Assembly (NCBI GenBank): GCA_963678705.1
Contig: OY783220.1
Span: forward strand, 1,261,001-1,325,000
DNA: 64,000 nt
Source: Panorpa germanica
Taxonomy: Eukaryota; Arthropoda; Insecta; Mecoptera; Panorpidae
Reading direction: 5' to 3'
Below the pieces are notes generated by a model, which saw only the letters and a program-made list of their open reading frames with translations, was not told the origin of the DNA and did not search any database. Shown here in pieces: positions 28,477 through 41,338 of the stretch (positions within the stretch are counted from its first letter, which is position 1; each line of letters opens with the position of its first letter). The position numbers and the translations under genes are program-made.

Positions 28477-30963
28477 ATGTATAAAAATACTTGTATAATG
28501 CAATGGAACTGCCGCAGTTTAAAATCCAAATTGATAAATCTAAAACAAATAGTTTTTGAAAATAATATTGAAGTAATCGCGCTCTCGGAAACCTGGCTTG
28601 ATCCATCTTATAAAATCAAATGGAGAAATATGGAACTAGTAAGAGCAGATAGAAATAACAACGGTGGAGGCGTTGCTCTAGTAATAAACCACAACATTTT
28701 TATTGACAGAATTCTAATTCCTCTCTCAGGGGATATTGAAATTATAGGAGCAAAAATTAAATGGGGTAATGAGCATATTAATGTTGTATCTCTTTATGCC
28801 CCAGCAACAGCATCTATTACCACAGGAATATTGAATGCAATATTAAGATCTATTCCAGAACCAAGGCTAATTCTAGGTGACTGGAATGCTAAAGCCATTG
28901 CTTGGGGAAACACCTATGACTGTCCAAGGGGTAAAATTATATGTCAGGTGATGGACAATAACAATATGATGTTCCTTAATGATGGTTCTCCTACTCGAAT
29001 CAACATCCATTCAGGAACAGCGTCAGCAATTGATTTATCATGGGCAACCCCATCTCTTGGTAGACAACTTTCATGTAACGTAATGGAGGATCAACTAGGT
29101 TCTGATCACGCCATTATACTTATGAATGGGGCACAAATTGGTCAATCTAGCAGAGGCAAGGAAAGATTTAAATTAAACATTGTACCAAATACAATGGACT
29201 GGGACAATTTCTCTAACCAAATAGAAGCAGACTTATTGGCAAACCAAATTCAGTCCAATACTACGCTGGAAAAAAAGTATAATTACCTCATTGACTCAAT
29301 TGAGTCTGCAGCTAAAAAGTGGGGGAAAAATATTGCAAACAATAAAACCTCAAAATATCCGCCAAATCCTTGGTGGGAAGATGAATGCAAAGAGGCTGTG
29401 CAAAACAGAAAAAGAGCCTACAGAAGATACCACCGAAATAGTTCTGAAACAAATAAAGTAGCTTTAAAAAAAGTTGAATCTGAAACGACCAACTTACTAA
29501 AGTTCAAGAAAAGACAAGCTTGGAGAAACCTTGCCGAAGAGTTAAACCATAATTTAACTACTAAACAATTATGGGGAAAAATTAATAGGATGAGAGGTTC
29601 AGGAAAATGCACGAAAACAAATTCACCTAACAGTGAGGACTTGTTATGTGAACTTTCACAAGTAATAGCACCGCCCTGTGTACCTGAGCAAGAAAGCGTA
29701 CTATATGGAGTCACTCAAGACGACTCTAGTAAAATGATGATTAAAGAAGTAGAAATGTGGGAGCTACAATCTCACCTTATAATGACGAAAACAACCACGC
29801 CCGGTCCAGATGGAATATCTTATGAAATGTTAGGCCATCTCCCATCAATCGCTAAAAAGTTATTATTAAACATATACAACACAATTTTGGAAGAAAAACT
29901 AATTCCTGAGTCGTGGAAAAATACTCAGATTGTTCCAATATTAAAAATAGATAAGCCAGTAAATCAACCAACCTCATATAGACCTATAACTCTCATTAAT
30001 TGCTGCAGAAAAGTCTTTGAGAAAATATTGAAAACGAGATTAGAATATTGGTTAGATTCTAAGTCGTTAATACCAAAGCAAATTTTAGGCTGTAGAAGAG
30101 GTAGAAGTACCAGGGATGGCATAGTTGCATTATCAGCTAGAATTGAAGCAGGAAAAAGCCAAGGCAATGTATCAATGGCCTGTTTTGTAGATATCAAAGC
30201 AGCTTTCGATAATGTAAACATCAATTTTTTATTAAGGCAATTATATGTAATAGGAGTACTGAGAGTAATAATTAATATACTAAAGAATTTACTAAGTGGC
30301 AGGAAAACTTAACTATGGTTTAATGGATTACTATCGGACTGGAGACTATGTTCTAAAGGCATTCCACAAGGCTCAGCACTAAGTCCTCTTCTCTTTAATA
30401 TGATGGTTAGGTCAATAAAACCGTATCTCAACCCAACAATATCATGGATATCATATGTGGATGACTTAGTTTTCTTATCACAAGAAAATACTATAGAGGA
30501 GACTGGAAAAAAAATGCAAAAGATTGTAAATAACTTAGAGAAATGGCTTGATGATGCTTGTTTAGAAGCATCAACAGAAAAATCTAAACTAATGATTTTT
30601 AACATGAGTTCAAAAATATCACAGCCACCTATAATAACTCTAGGTAAACAAAAATTGGAATACACAAATAATTATATATACTTAGGATTTCCATTTTCCA
30701 CAAATAAATCCGAAAAATCAATAATACTCAATATTAAAAAGAAAGCTGAACCTGCAATCAATATACTCAAAATATTTGCTGGACAAAGATGGGGACTAAA
30801 TACATCTTCGCTACTAAATTTATATAAATCATTAGTCCGCCCTCATTTGGAGTATGGTGCAGAGGTACTAATAATGTGTAAAAACAATACAATAGAATCA
30901 CTTGAAAAATTGCAATATAAAGCTTTAAGAATAGTATTAGGAGCTATCTGTACAACTGGATAA
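28477..30963 (+). pseudogene. I-type LINE ORF2: endonuclease and reverse transcriptase (copy 1)
   Basis: It starts MYKNTCIMQWNCRSL. The endonuclease occupies residues 1-225 (ALSETWLD, LGDWNAKAIAWGN, GSDHAIIL). RT follows with TTPGPDGISYEML, SYRPITLINCCRKVFEKIL, ACFVDIKAAFDNV, GIPQGSALSPLLFN and the catalytic YVDDLVFLS near 30457-30483. One in-frame TAA at 30310-30312 (CAA in copy 2) interrupts the RT between fingers and palm. After it the frame is unchanged to a stop at 30961-30963 in the thumb, where a further small lesion separates it from the RNase H part. Clade assignment rests on the RNase H domain downstream. Confidence 0.88.
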
Positions 30964-31097
30964 ATGCAATTTATATAAATGAAAAAAGGAAATGGACAGA
31001 AAGAGGAACCCCAGTAGAAATACCAATTTTCGAATTAGATTATTATTACTCAGGTAGAGGAACTCCTGCAAACATAACTATTGGCAAGGAGCTAAAT

Positions 31098-32021
31098 ATG
31101 AGTAACATATTACCTGAGCTAATAACTATAGACTTACAACAAAAATTAGATCAACAATTCCCGAATTATACAAAATTATATACTGACGGCTCAAAAGAAG
31201 CAGATGGAGTGGGTGCAGCAGTAGTAGATATTAACAATAGCAGAATTTACAAGCTTCATAATCAAGCATCCATATATACAGCTGAGTTATGTGCTATAGA
31301 TCTAGCTGTGGATCAAATCATTACTGATGACAGAGACAGCACTTTAAAATTATCCGACTCGTTATCAGTCATACAGTCCTTAAGCAGTAAGGGAATCAAT
31401 ACAAAATTAGACAACAAAATTTATTATGTCAAAGAAAAAATAAATAGGGAAATAGATAAGTGCCGAAATATTAAACTAATTTGGATACCGTCACATAAGG
31501 GAATTAAGGGAAATGAAAAAGCTGATCAAATGGCCAAGGTAGCTACTTCCTGTGATGAATATATTTCATTTTTTATAAAATCAGACATGAAAGCAGAATT
31601 AGAAAAAAATGAAATGAAAAATTGGCAAGACAAGTGGGATAATTCTGTTAAAGGTAGAGAATTTTATACAATACAACCAATACTGAGACGTAAGCCATGG
31701 TTTGCCAAACTAAAATGGCCAAGAAGATTAATTAAAATGACCTCAAGGCTAAGAATGAATCATACTGGAGCTCCGAAACATCTAGCAAGAAACAAAATCA
31801 TTCCAAACTCTAAATGCGAATGTGGTGAAGAAGAGGCAGACCCTGACCACATTCTGTGGCAATGTAAAAATACATCAATGGCAAGAAATGGACTCCAACG
31901 GGCGGTGGTACAGACTTCGCAGACGCTTCCTGTTAACTCCGCCTTTTTGATTGAGAAACCGAGATTTATAACAGCAGTAGCCATGAATAGATCATTCTTG
32001 ATATCTGGGTATAATATATAA
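31098..32021 (+). pseudogene. I-type LINE ORF2: RNase H domain and C-terminus (copy 1)
   Basis: An open frame of 307 codons that is the tail of the ORF2 polyprotein, out of frame with the RT part. The RNase H catalytic residues are all visible: YTDGSKEADG, YTAELCAIDLA, LSDSLSV and WIPSHKGIKGNEKAD. The C-terminal region holds RLRMNHTGAPKHL and the finger CECGEEEADPDHILWQC. RNase H of this sort is found in the I and LOA groups and removes the RNA strand during target-primed reverse transcription. The 3' trailer follows to the poly(A) at 32098. Confidence 0.88.
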
Positions 32022-32115
32022 GAAAAGACAGAATAGTATTAGGGGCGATAAAAGGCTACGTGCCTACGAAGCCCAAAAAATCTATATAAAAAAAAAAAGA
32101 TATATCTCTCCCCAT

Positions 32116-34428
32116 ATTGGTGCCGCGTACAACATTATTGAGTGGACCACCGCCCCTAGGATCCTCCTTTTACTGGCTTTAGGTCCACTTAGATTTGGCA
32201 TTAACCTGCTGAGTGCCATCATTGTTTGCTCAGCTTTCCGCGCCGTTTCGGTGACGTGCTTCCTCATGTCATTGTTTCTACCAATGTGTACTCCCAGATA
32301 TTTGAGGCTCTCTTTGGTTTTGATGCTCATCCCCCCCACCTCGACTGTGACCTCTCTCATCTTTCTACCCCCATATAATACAATAGCCTCCGTGTTTTCT
32401 GCCACCAGCTGCAGCTGTTTCCTGGCAATCGCCTGCTCTATTCTGTTTAGGGCTAGATTCGTATGAGCTGTTAGTATTTCTTCAGTCTTTGCTTCTACTG
32501 TGAGCGCTGTATCATCCGCAAATCCGAGTACTGTTGCACCCTCTGGTAGTCTCGTCTTCAGTACATCGTCGTACAAGATGTTCCACAGCAGTGGTCCTAG
32601 CACTGAGCCCTGTGGTACTCCACATGTAACCCTCATCTGTTCTCCATCTACTATTATAGATCGGTCCTTTAGATAGCTGCCTATTATTTTTGTAAGGTAC
32701 TTACTGACATTGAGTTGCTCTAGCGCTTCCATAATGCCTTCCCATGGCGCAGTGTTAAAGGCGTTTTTGATGCCAAGTGTGACCAGCACAGCGTATTTCC
32801 TATTTCGATGGGCCCTTTTTTTAATGTTTTGTACCACCTCCTTTATTTTCTTCATTGCGTCAATGGTGGACTTCTTTTTCCTGAAACCGAATTGGTTTCC
32901 CGACAGTTTGTCGTTGACTTCCTCATTCAGTCTTTTCGCTATTAGCTATTCGAGTAGTTTCCCCATCGAGTCTAAGAGGCATATCGGTCTGTACTTCTCT
33001 TCCACATCTCCTGGTTTTTTGGGTTTTTGTATGAGTACTAGCTTTGCAGTTTTCCATACTTTGGGGAAAACCCCCTCTTCCAGTTGATCATTTACCACCT
33101 TAAGGAACATATTCGGAACTTTGGTAATCGCCGCTTTGATTAGCTCTGGTGGGATTTGGTCCGGTCCTGGAGACTTTCCACTTTTCATACGTTCTACTGC
33201 TGTACCGAGCTCCTCTTCCGAAAAGTACGGAATAGCACTTATTATGGGATTATTTATTATGTTCTGCCCAATGTCTCTCTCTGCGTGTTGGAAATAATTC
33301 GCTAACGACTGCTTTTAGCTTTTCTTTCCCAATCTTCATCTGTGGCATTGTACTGAACTTTTTGCACACTATTTTGTATCTAATGCCCCAGATGTCTCGG
33401 TCAACTTCTTCACAGATTCGTTTCCATGACTCCTGCTTTGCTGCGATGATTTCATTTTTAAGCGCCTTCCTCGTTTCCTTGTAGGTGTTCCTTAGGCTTT
33501 CCTTTTCTTCCTCTGTGCATACCCTACTTTTATTTCCTCTGGTTAACTTCCTTCTCGCTGGGAGACATTCCTTTCTGAGAAGCGCCACTTTGTTGTTCCA
33601 CCAGTATACTGGGCTCCGTTTACCTCCCGGACCATTTTTTGTAAACGTCTGATCTGCCGCTTTCCTAATCATTTTTATGCAGGTGTTTGCATTTATTATT
33701 GGAACTCTTCCAAATTCCTCTTCCAGGATCGCAGCGAAGACGGGCAGTCTTTCCTTCTGTACTCTCCACTTCATTACCGTCGTTTGTTTCCTCTCAGTGT
33801 TCCCCAGCTTTACTTCAAAGTATAAGTTCCTATGGAAGCTGAGATTTTCTTCGTCCGATACCTTCCACCCCATTATCTTGTCAGCGAGTTTTTCAGAGGT
33901 TATTGTGACGTCTATGTGAGAACTGCTTTGCCTCCTCACAAAGGTTGGATCATTGCCTTTGTTGTGAATCACCATTGCATGCTCGGCCATCCAATCCATC
34001 AACGCTCGGCCTCTCTTGTCTTCTACGGTAGAGCCCCATGTTAGAGACTTCGCATTTAGGTCGCCTGCTATGATCACCTCTTTGCTTTGCCTCCTAATGT
34101 TTTCCCCCAGGCGCTGGAGGTACTTTACAAATTCTTGCTCTGGTATATTGGGTGATGCATTGCACGAGTATATTACGAATTCCTCTAGTTCTACCCATAC
34201 GAAGCCTTTCTGCCCAGTGTCGCATTTAAGAACATTAACTTTTTTGTTGAATATTCTAATTGCTGCGTCGATGTTTAGGTCTTTAAACCAGAAACCTCTA
34301 CTAGCTTGTTTCTTGTTGGGTTCAGCTACTATAGCAACATCTATGTTTTTATTGAAGCAGGTACTATGTACTAAGTCGAACGCTGCTACTCCCCGGTCTA
34401 CATTAACTTGCATCATTTTAATCCCCAT
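32116..34428 (-). pseudogene. R1-type LINE ORF2: endonuclease and RT part
   Basis: It begins MGIKMMQVNVDRGVAAFDL at 34428. The endonuclease (about 230 residues) has IVAEPNKKQ, IIAGDLNAKSLTWGS and SSHIDVTIT. A frameshift near 33300 moves to the RT frame (SGKSPGPDQIPPELIK, YRPICLLDSMGKLLE). A TAG at 32946-32948 interrupts it, then the frame continues through GIKNAFNTAPW, GVPQGSVLGPLLWN and the catalytic GFADDTALTV to HSIMLYAAPIWGEI. There the nested LINE interrupts it. The missing C-terminus is at 12144-12755. At least three lesions make it dead. Confidence 0.9.
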
Positions 34429-34461
34429 TTGATTTTTTAGGGATATAGATATGTATATATA

Positions 34462-35288
34462 GTAACAGATGCATATAGCGTATTGGCAACTATAAATAAT
34501 AACAACTTCAAAAACAATAATAGTAGTAAAATTTGTAAAATAAAAGAAATATATTGTAAATTGAAAAAGAGTGGAGTTAACATAACATTTTTATGGGTAC
34601 CAGGTCATTCTAGAATTTTAGGCAATGAAACTGCAGATAAGTTAGCAAAAGAAGCATGTACTGACGGTAAATTAATTGATATAAAATCTTCCCTAAATGA
34701 AATGAAAATTATCATCAAGGAAAAGGCCTATATGAACTGGCAAATAATGTACACGGAGGCAAGTCAAACCACAGGCAAAACATTTTACCTTTTCAACAAT
34801 AAAATTAAAGATAACATGTGGATCAATAAAAATTTATCTAGAAAGTTCATTTCTACAATATGCCGACTAAGATCAGGTCATTGTAAAGTACCATCACATC
34901 TAGCAAAAATAAAAATAATACAATATTCTAATTGCATCTGTGGAGAGGAAGGTAATATAGACCACATGATACCAGGATGTAAATTCAAAAAGCAGGCAAT
35001 CGACTACTTATGGAGTAATTCATGCAAGCATACCATGATGCCAGTGAACGTGTTAAGTCTGATATCCGATATAAATAGTGCCTCTGCAAAATGTATGATT
35101 GAGTTTATATTTGACAGTGGAATTGATATATAACATGCAAGGAAAATCTTCAAAGAACAAGAGTAATAAATATAGTAGATATATATGTATAGTTATAAAT
35201 AATTTTTATGTATTATAAAATGTAATATTTGTTTATATTTTAAAATAGCAAGAAGGCTGAATAAACCAAAGCTTAATAAATATATACA
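34462..35288 (+). mobile_element. 5'-truncated I-type LINE (family E), RNase H end
   Basis: The frame enters as VTDAYSVLATI just upstream of 34483 and is open to 35131. It encodes the second half of an RNase H domain (FLWVPGHSRILGNETADKLAKEA) and a C-terminal finger (CICGEEGNIDHMIPGC). It differs clearly from family A. The microsatellite text at 34439-34460 is repeated at 35291-35312, continuing the ATACAT that precedes both after removing the R1 element. This indicates a target duplication of at least 22 bases. The AT-rich 3' trailer runs 35134-35288. Confidence 0.8.
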
Positions 35289-35365
35289 TAGGGATATAGA
35301 TATGTATATATACATATAGATATAAATATGTATATATATACATATCTATCTATTTTTTATTTATT
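35289..35365. repeat. GATA/TATA microsatellite, right half of the insertion target
   Basis: Begins with the AGGGATATAGATATGTA text that also occurs at 11940-11953 and 34439-34455, then TATATACATATAGATATAAA-type repeats. It is the continuation of the microsatellite at 11736-11939 once the nested elements are removed. Confidence 0.8.
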
Positions 35366-35426
35366 ATATATAGTTTCTCGGGCTTCCTAGGCACGTAGCC
35401 TTTTATCGTTATTGTTCTGCTTTTTC

Positions 35427-38405
35427 TTATACGTTATATCCAGAAAACAAGAATGATCTATTCATGGCTACTGCAGTTATAAATTTCGGTTTCTCAATCA
35501 AAAAGGGGGTGTTAACAGGAAGCGTCTGCGAAGTCTGTAGCACTGCCCTTTGGAGTCCATTTCTTGCCATTGCTGTATTTTTACATTGCCACAGAATGTG
35601 GTCAGGGTATGCCTCCTCTTCACTACATTCGCATATAGAGTTTGGAATGATTTTGTTTCTTGCTAGATGTTTCGGAGCTCCAGTATGATTCATTCTTAGT
35701 CTTGAGGTCATTGTTATTAATCTTCTTGGCCATTTTAGTTTGGCAAACCATGGCTTACGTTTCAGTATTGGTTGTATTTTATAAAATTCTCTACCTTTAT
35801 CAGAATTATCCAATTTTTCATTTCATTTTTTTCTAATTCTGCTTTCATGTCTGATTTTAAAAAATATGAAATGTAGTTATCACGGGAAGTAGCTAGCTTG
35901 GCCATTTGATCAGCTTTTTCATTTCTTTTAATTTTCTTATGTGACGGTATCCAAATTAGGTTAATATTTCGGCCCTTATCTATTTCCCTATTTATTTTTT
36001 CTTTGACATAATAATTTATGTTGTCTAATTTTGTATTGATTCCCTTACTGCTTAACGACTGTATGACTGATAACGAGTCGAATAATATTAAAGTGTTGTC
36101 TCTGTCCCTATCTTTGTCCAGCAAATATTTTGAGTATATTGATTGCAGGTTCAGCTTTCTTTTTAATATTGAGTATTATTGATTTTACGGATTTATTTGT
36201 GGAAAATGGAAATCCTAGGTATATATAATTATCTGTGTATTCCAATTTTTGTTTACCTAGAGTTATTATAGGTGGCTGTGATATTTTTGAACTCATGTTA
36301 AAAATCATTAGTTTAGATTTTTCGGTTGATGCTTCTAAACAAGCATCATTAAGCCATTTCTCTAAGTTATTTACAGTCTTTTGCATTTGTTTTTCAGTCT
36401 CCTCTATAGTATTTTCCTGCGATAGGAAAACTAAGTCATCGACATATGATATCCATGATATTGTTGGGTTGAGATACGGTTTAATTGATCTAACCATCAT
36501 ATTAAATAGGAGAGGACTTAGTGCTGAGCCTTGTGGAATGCCTTTGGAACATATTCTCCAGTCCGATAATGCTCCAATAAACCATAGTTGAGTTTTCCTG
36601 TCACTTAGTAAATTCTTTAGTATATTAATTATTAGTCTCGGTACTCCTATTACATATAATTGCCTTAATAAAAAATTGATGTTTACATTATCGAAAGCTG
36701 CTTTTATATCTACAAAACAGGCCATTGATACATTACCTTTATTTTTTCCTGCTTCAATTTTAGCTGATACCCTGGTACTTCTACCTCTTCTACAGCCTAA
36801 AATTTGCTTTGGTATTAACGACTTAGAATCTAACCAATGTTCTAATCTCGTTTTCAATATTTTCTCAAAGACTTTTCTGCAGCAATTTGTGAGAGTTATA
36901 GGTCTATATGAGGTTGGTTGATTTACTGGCTTATCTATTTTTAATATTGGAACAATCTGAGTATTTTTCCAGGACTCAGGAATTAGTTCTTCTTCCAAAA
37001 TTGTGTTGTATATGTTTAATAATAACTTTTTAGCGATTGATGGGAGATGGCCTAACATTTCATAAGATATTCCATCTGGACCCGGCGTGGTTGTTTTCGT
37101 CATTATAAGGTGAGATTGTAACTCCCACATTTCTACTTCTTTAATCATCATTCATCATCATTCATAGAGTCGTCTTGAGTGACTCCATATAGTACGCTTT
37201 CTTGCTCAGGTACCCAGGGCGGAGCTATTACTTGTGAAAGTTCACATAACAAGTCCTCACTGTTAGGTGAATTTGTTTTCGCGCATTTTCCTGAACCTCT
37301 CATCCTATTAATTTTTTCCCATAATTGTTTAGTAGTTAAATTATGGTTCAACTCTTCTCCACGCTTGTCTTTTCCTGAACATTAGCAAGTTGGTCGTTTC
37401 AGATTCTACTTATTTTAAGGCTACTTTATTTGTTTCAGAACTATTTCGGTGGTATCTTCTGTAGGCCCTTTTTCTATTTTGCACAGCCTCTTTACATTCA
37501 TCATCCCACCAAGGATTTGGCGGATGTTTTGAGATTTTATTGTTAGCAATATTTTTCCCCCACTTTTTAGCTGCAGATTCAATTGAGTCAATTAGACAAC
37601 TATACTTTTTTTCCAGCGTAGTATTGGACTGAATTTGGTTTGCCAATAAGTCTGCTTTTATTTGGTTAGAGAAATTGTCCCAGTCGATTGTATTTGGTAC
37701 AATATTTAATTTAAATCTTTCCTTGCCTCTGCTTGATTGACCAATTTGTGCCCCATTCATAAGTATAATGGCGTGATCTGAACCTAATTGATCCTCCATT
37801 ACGTTCCATGAAAGTTGGCTACCAAGAGATGGGGTTGCCCATGATAAATCAATTGCTGACGCTGTTCCTGAATGGATGTTGATTCGAGTAGGAGAACCAT
37901 CATTAAGGAACATCATGTTGTTATTGTCCATCACCTGACATATAATTTTACCCCTTGGACAGTCATAGGTGTTTCCCCAAGCAATGGCTTTAGCATTCCA
38001 GTCACCTAGAATTAGCCTTGGTTCTGGAATAGATCTTAATATTGCATTCAATATTCCTGTAGTAATAGATGCTGTTGCTGGGGCATAAAGAGATACAACA
38101 TTAATATGCCCATCACCCCATTTAATTTTTGCTCCTATAATCCTAATATCCCCTGAGAGAGGAATTAAAATTCTGTCAATAAAAGTGTTGTGGTTTATTA
38201 CTAGAGCAACGCCTCCACCGTTGTTATTTCTATCTGCTCTTACTAGTTCCATATTTCTCCATTTGATTTTATAAGATGGATCAAGCCAGGTTTCCAAGAG
38301 CGCGATTACTTCAATATTATTTTCAAAAACTATTTGTTTTAGATTTATCAATTTGGATTTTAAACTGCGGCAGTTCCATTGCGTTATACAAGTATTGTTA
38401 GACAT
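35427..38405 (-). pseudogene. I-type LINE ORF2 (copy 2), fragmented
   Basis: The endonuclease is open from 38405 to 37410 (331 codons; LGDWNAKAIAWGN, GSDHAIIL). RT pieces lie at 37351-37148 and 37151-36108 with SYRPITLTNCCRKVFEKIL, GIPQGSALSPLLFN and YVDDLVFLS. The RT then jumps from KIFAGQR straight to the RNase H middle (FDSLSVIQSLSS, WIPSHKKIKRNEKAD) near 36110, a deletion of about 560 bases relative to copy 1. The C-terminus (35813-35427) is in another frame. It is non-functional. Confidence 0.85.
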
Positions 38406-38436
38406 TATTTATTATGTTTGTTAACTAATATTTGTG

Positions 38437-39715
38437 TTAGAACATTTCAATATTTTGATTATCTGGGGGTGGAATAGTATGATTATTTACAATTTCTGGC
38501 TTCAAATTATTAGTAAGAGTTTCTGCATGTAAAACAACCTGGTCAGTGTCAATATTATGGTTTATCTCCTCTGAATTTCTGATCTTTTCCAAATTCTCAA
38601 CAATATTTTTCTCTAAATCAGGTTTCTTAACTAACTCTGATTTGTTAGTTATCTCTGTTTTCTTAACTTTATCGGTTTTATTTACGAGAATTGGCTTAGT
38701 GCGTTCGATTTCCTTTGCCTTATGTGTATTATCAGGCTTCTACGTCCTTTTCTTTACTTCTCGGGGGGATCTGCGGAGTTCTGAAATTTTCAAAACTCTA
38801 CGGATTTTCCTTTCCGGTTCACCGCTTATCATACAGTCTGTAATATTCTTTTTATTTATACTCTCTTCCAAAGAAGGGAACTCGAAGAGATTTAATTTAA
38901 AAACCTCTTTCCCACGATCAATTTTATTTTTTTCTATATAGGTACCTTTAGCTTTAGCTTCGTTTTTGTTCTTCAATTCTAAGTATTTACTGCAGGATCT
39001 ATCGTCAGCTTTATGGTCTTGTTTACAGTTACGACAAACTATCTTCTCTTTCTTGCAACTTAAAGAGCTGTGATCTCCACCACAAAATTGGCAATATTCA
39101 GCACTTCTGCAGAAATTAGTGGAGTGGCAAAATTTCCAGCACCGACGACACTGTCTAATACTCTGTATATACGCCGAAACTGGGTAAAGGATACCCTGGA
39201 AGGCTATATATTCCGGGATCTTTTCACCGCTCAAGGATATTAGGCACTTCCAAGTAGGAGTCTTTTTGCCTTCCTCAATTCTATTAAATCTAATAAAATT
39301 GGTAATTTTTGGTGCCAATTGTCTACTGTTTTTGTTATAGCCTTCTGCGTCATGTAGGAACACGTCCTTCAAATTCGATTAGCCCCTGCACTTCTACCAA
39401 GTTCATTGGAATTATGCTATTATATTTAGCAAGAACTATGGCGTCTTCTATGATTTTATTAGCCAGGAATGGGCTATTCGTCTCCACCTCAATTTTTCTT
39501 TGGCTGATAGCAATAATGTTTATCTCCATGTAATTTGACCGCAAATATTGTGCTATAAAGGCAGGGTTTGTATTATAAGTAATTGGTTTTAGAATTACCA
39601 AGCACACACCTGAATAACTATGTGGATAATAGCTGGTTCTTATCCTTTTTACTTCAAAGCGGTCTTTCTCATGAGACCTGTCATTCATAATTAAAACCTC
39701 ACTTTCACTTAACAA
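38437..39715 (-). pseudogene. I-type LINE ORF1 (copy 2)
   Basis: Frames 39715-39350 and 39372-38740 together give the ORF1 protein with one small frameshift near 39365 and a stop near 38738. The rest continues to the expected end (NQNIEMF) at 38437. It keeps all three knuckles, including CRNCKQDHKADDRSC that copy 1 has lost. Useful as the reference for the copy 1 deletion. Confidence 0.82.
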
Positions 39716-39730
39716 GGTATGCGTCTTTCA

Positions 39731-40646
39731 CCTTATCACTGCAATTTCAATGCTATTGACTTAGTATAGGCCAACTGTACTGAATTTTATATCAAAAGCA
39801 TTGACACAGATAAACTGAAAAATGAAAATGTTTTATCCATGTGGCAAGAATCGTTAAACAGTGTGGATGCGGCATATTGTACAAATTGCATAAGGACTGT
39901 GGAAAACAAAATGTTGCAATGCTGAGATATTATAAAGAAGCACGACCGAAATTTTTTTTGTTATACAGATGGGAGATCCTATCAATGATAGTGATAGTAA
40001 TTAAAGAGGACTTATTAGTGATTGTTATTTTACATCGTTCTAGCACTGACGACTTCTTAGAATGTTTACAGTATCTATAGTGCCGTCACCTCACACATAT
40101 GAACTGCACCGCTGCTCCCTAAGTTGTATTATTATAAGTGCATAATTAATTTAATTGTGATAACAATCTAACAAGGACTAAATACGAAGACACAGCAGTC
40201 TTACGTCAAGCATAATTGCTTTGAGCTATTGTGCCATCATTAATAATTGTGCATATTATATTATTAACAATTATATACAGAGACATAAATAAAGAATTAA
40301 CTTTTACTCAGTTATTTGTTATTTACAAAAATAACTATTAAATAAATAATATTAATTAATAAATAAGAAGTGCATAACATCTAAATCTATAATAAGTTAA
40401 TTTAGTAAAAAATAGTTAATTTCAATATAAATAATTTCTAAACATATTCGTACATATAGCTTTTTTTAAATTATTTTACAATAGCTCTCATAGATGACGC
40501 TGTTATAAAATATATTTTGCTGTATAATAAGCGAAATACGTTCATCAAATCTTAGTCCAGGCATTTCCTAGGCATACGTCATCGCCGTATTATCGTAACT
40601 TTGACTATATACTGTTTTTTCCGCTGCCGTGCTGTGACGCTTACTA
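39731..40646. other. No gene supported
   Basis: An 80-codon frame at 39841-40080 has no recognisable motif and hydrophobic, compositionally biased sequence; I do not call it. The rest is AT-rich with no repeats that I could link to other parts of the window. Confidence 0.5.
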
Positions 40647-41302
40647 TAGGGATTGAGAAATATGACTTTGACGCCAACTACCGTGAAAAATGTAAAACAA
40701 AGTGGTGACAAGTGGTATAGAAAACAATAAGGAATTTGTTAAATTAATAATTTTTTTAATCTAATCGAAATAATTTTAAGTAATGTCTTCTTCAAAAGTA
40801 TCGTGCTGTATCCGTGGCTGTTTCAATATGCCATATAAAAACAAAAACCAAAATACAAGTGTGAAATTTTATCGTTTCCCTGCGAGTACTATGGATAACC
40901 TTTAAACGTCAACAATGGATAAATGCAGTGAAAAACTATGTGTAAGTAAATTATTTTAATAAAAAAATTTAATTAATCACAATCAAATTTGAAAAGCTAA
41001 GTATTATAAAATAGAATATTAAACTATATAATAATTATTTTATGAAATAAATAAAATAGTAATAAGTAAAAGTAAAATTTAAAAAATTTGTGTTTCAGAA
41101 AATATCTAAAGGATTGGGAACTAACTAAAAATACACGCATTTGTAGTGATCATTTTGTGAATAATCAAAAGTCAGAACATCCTCGGCATCCTTCATACAC
41201 ACCAACATTTTTTCATGGTAAAGTAAATACCAAAAAATCCACTCAGTCATTTGAACGTTTCGAACGATTACGGCAACGGAATGTACGAAGTGAAATGAAT
41301 AT

Positions 41303-41338
<36 letters not shown>

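Larger units (their letters stand above)
12769..32102 (+). mobile_element. I-type LINE (family A, copy 1) with nested cargo
   Basis: Insertion into the R1 element, bounded by TATCTCTCCCCAT at 12756-12768 and 32103-32115. The right end is the LINE 3' tail with poly(A) at 32089-32098. Coding parts lie at 27223-32021. The leader is interrupted by the Helitron array (12857-22626) and by the jockey LINE (22749-27200). About 85 bases at 12769-12856 and 113 at 22627-22739 would then be the remaining leader. Seen: the duplications and the coding order. Inferred: that the short leader pieces belong to this LINE, because copy 2 (35366-39730) matches only from AAGTGAAAGTGAGG onward. Confidence 0.8.
11954..34438 (-). 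mobile_element. R1-clade LINE, split by nested insertions
   Basis: Flanked by a 14-bp target duplication AGGGATATAGATAT at 11940-11953 and 34439-34452. The minus-strand element runs 34438 to 32103, then continues after the 19.3-kb insertion at 12769-32102 (13-bp duplication TATCTCTCCCCAT) from 12768 to 11954. It ends in a poly(A) (poly-T at 11957-11970). Without the insert it is about 3.15 kb: a near-complete ORF2 (endonuclease, RT, C-terminal finger) with no ORF1, truncated about 10 bases before the ORF2 start. The two parts read in frame across the junction. Confidence 0.9.
35366..39730 (-). mobile_element. I-type LINE (family A, copy 2), decayed
   Basis: Opposite orientation to copy 1, and close to it along most of its length, from AAGTGAAAGTGAGG (about 39705-39718) to the trailer with GATAAAAGGCTACGTGCCTA near 35390-35410. 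It has several frameshifts and a deletion of about 560 bases between the RT thumb and RNase H. No clear target duplication was found, so one end may be truncated or rearranged. Confidence 0.85.

Noticed and set aside
29418-30665. Antisense frames within LINE ORFs (also near 24241-26788, 33677-34432 and 35464-36921)
   Set aside because: Each lies opposite a well-supported LINE ORF with conserved motifs, and none has a domain of its own.
39841-40080. 80-codon plus-strand frame
   Set aside because: No motif, no splice or repeat support, and hydrophobic biased composition; left uncalled.
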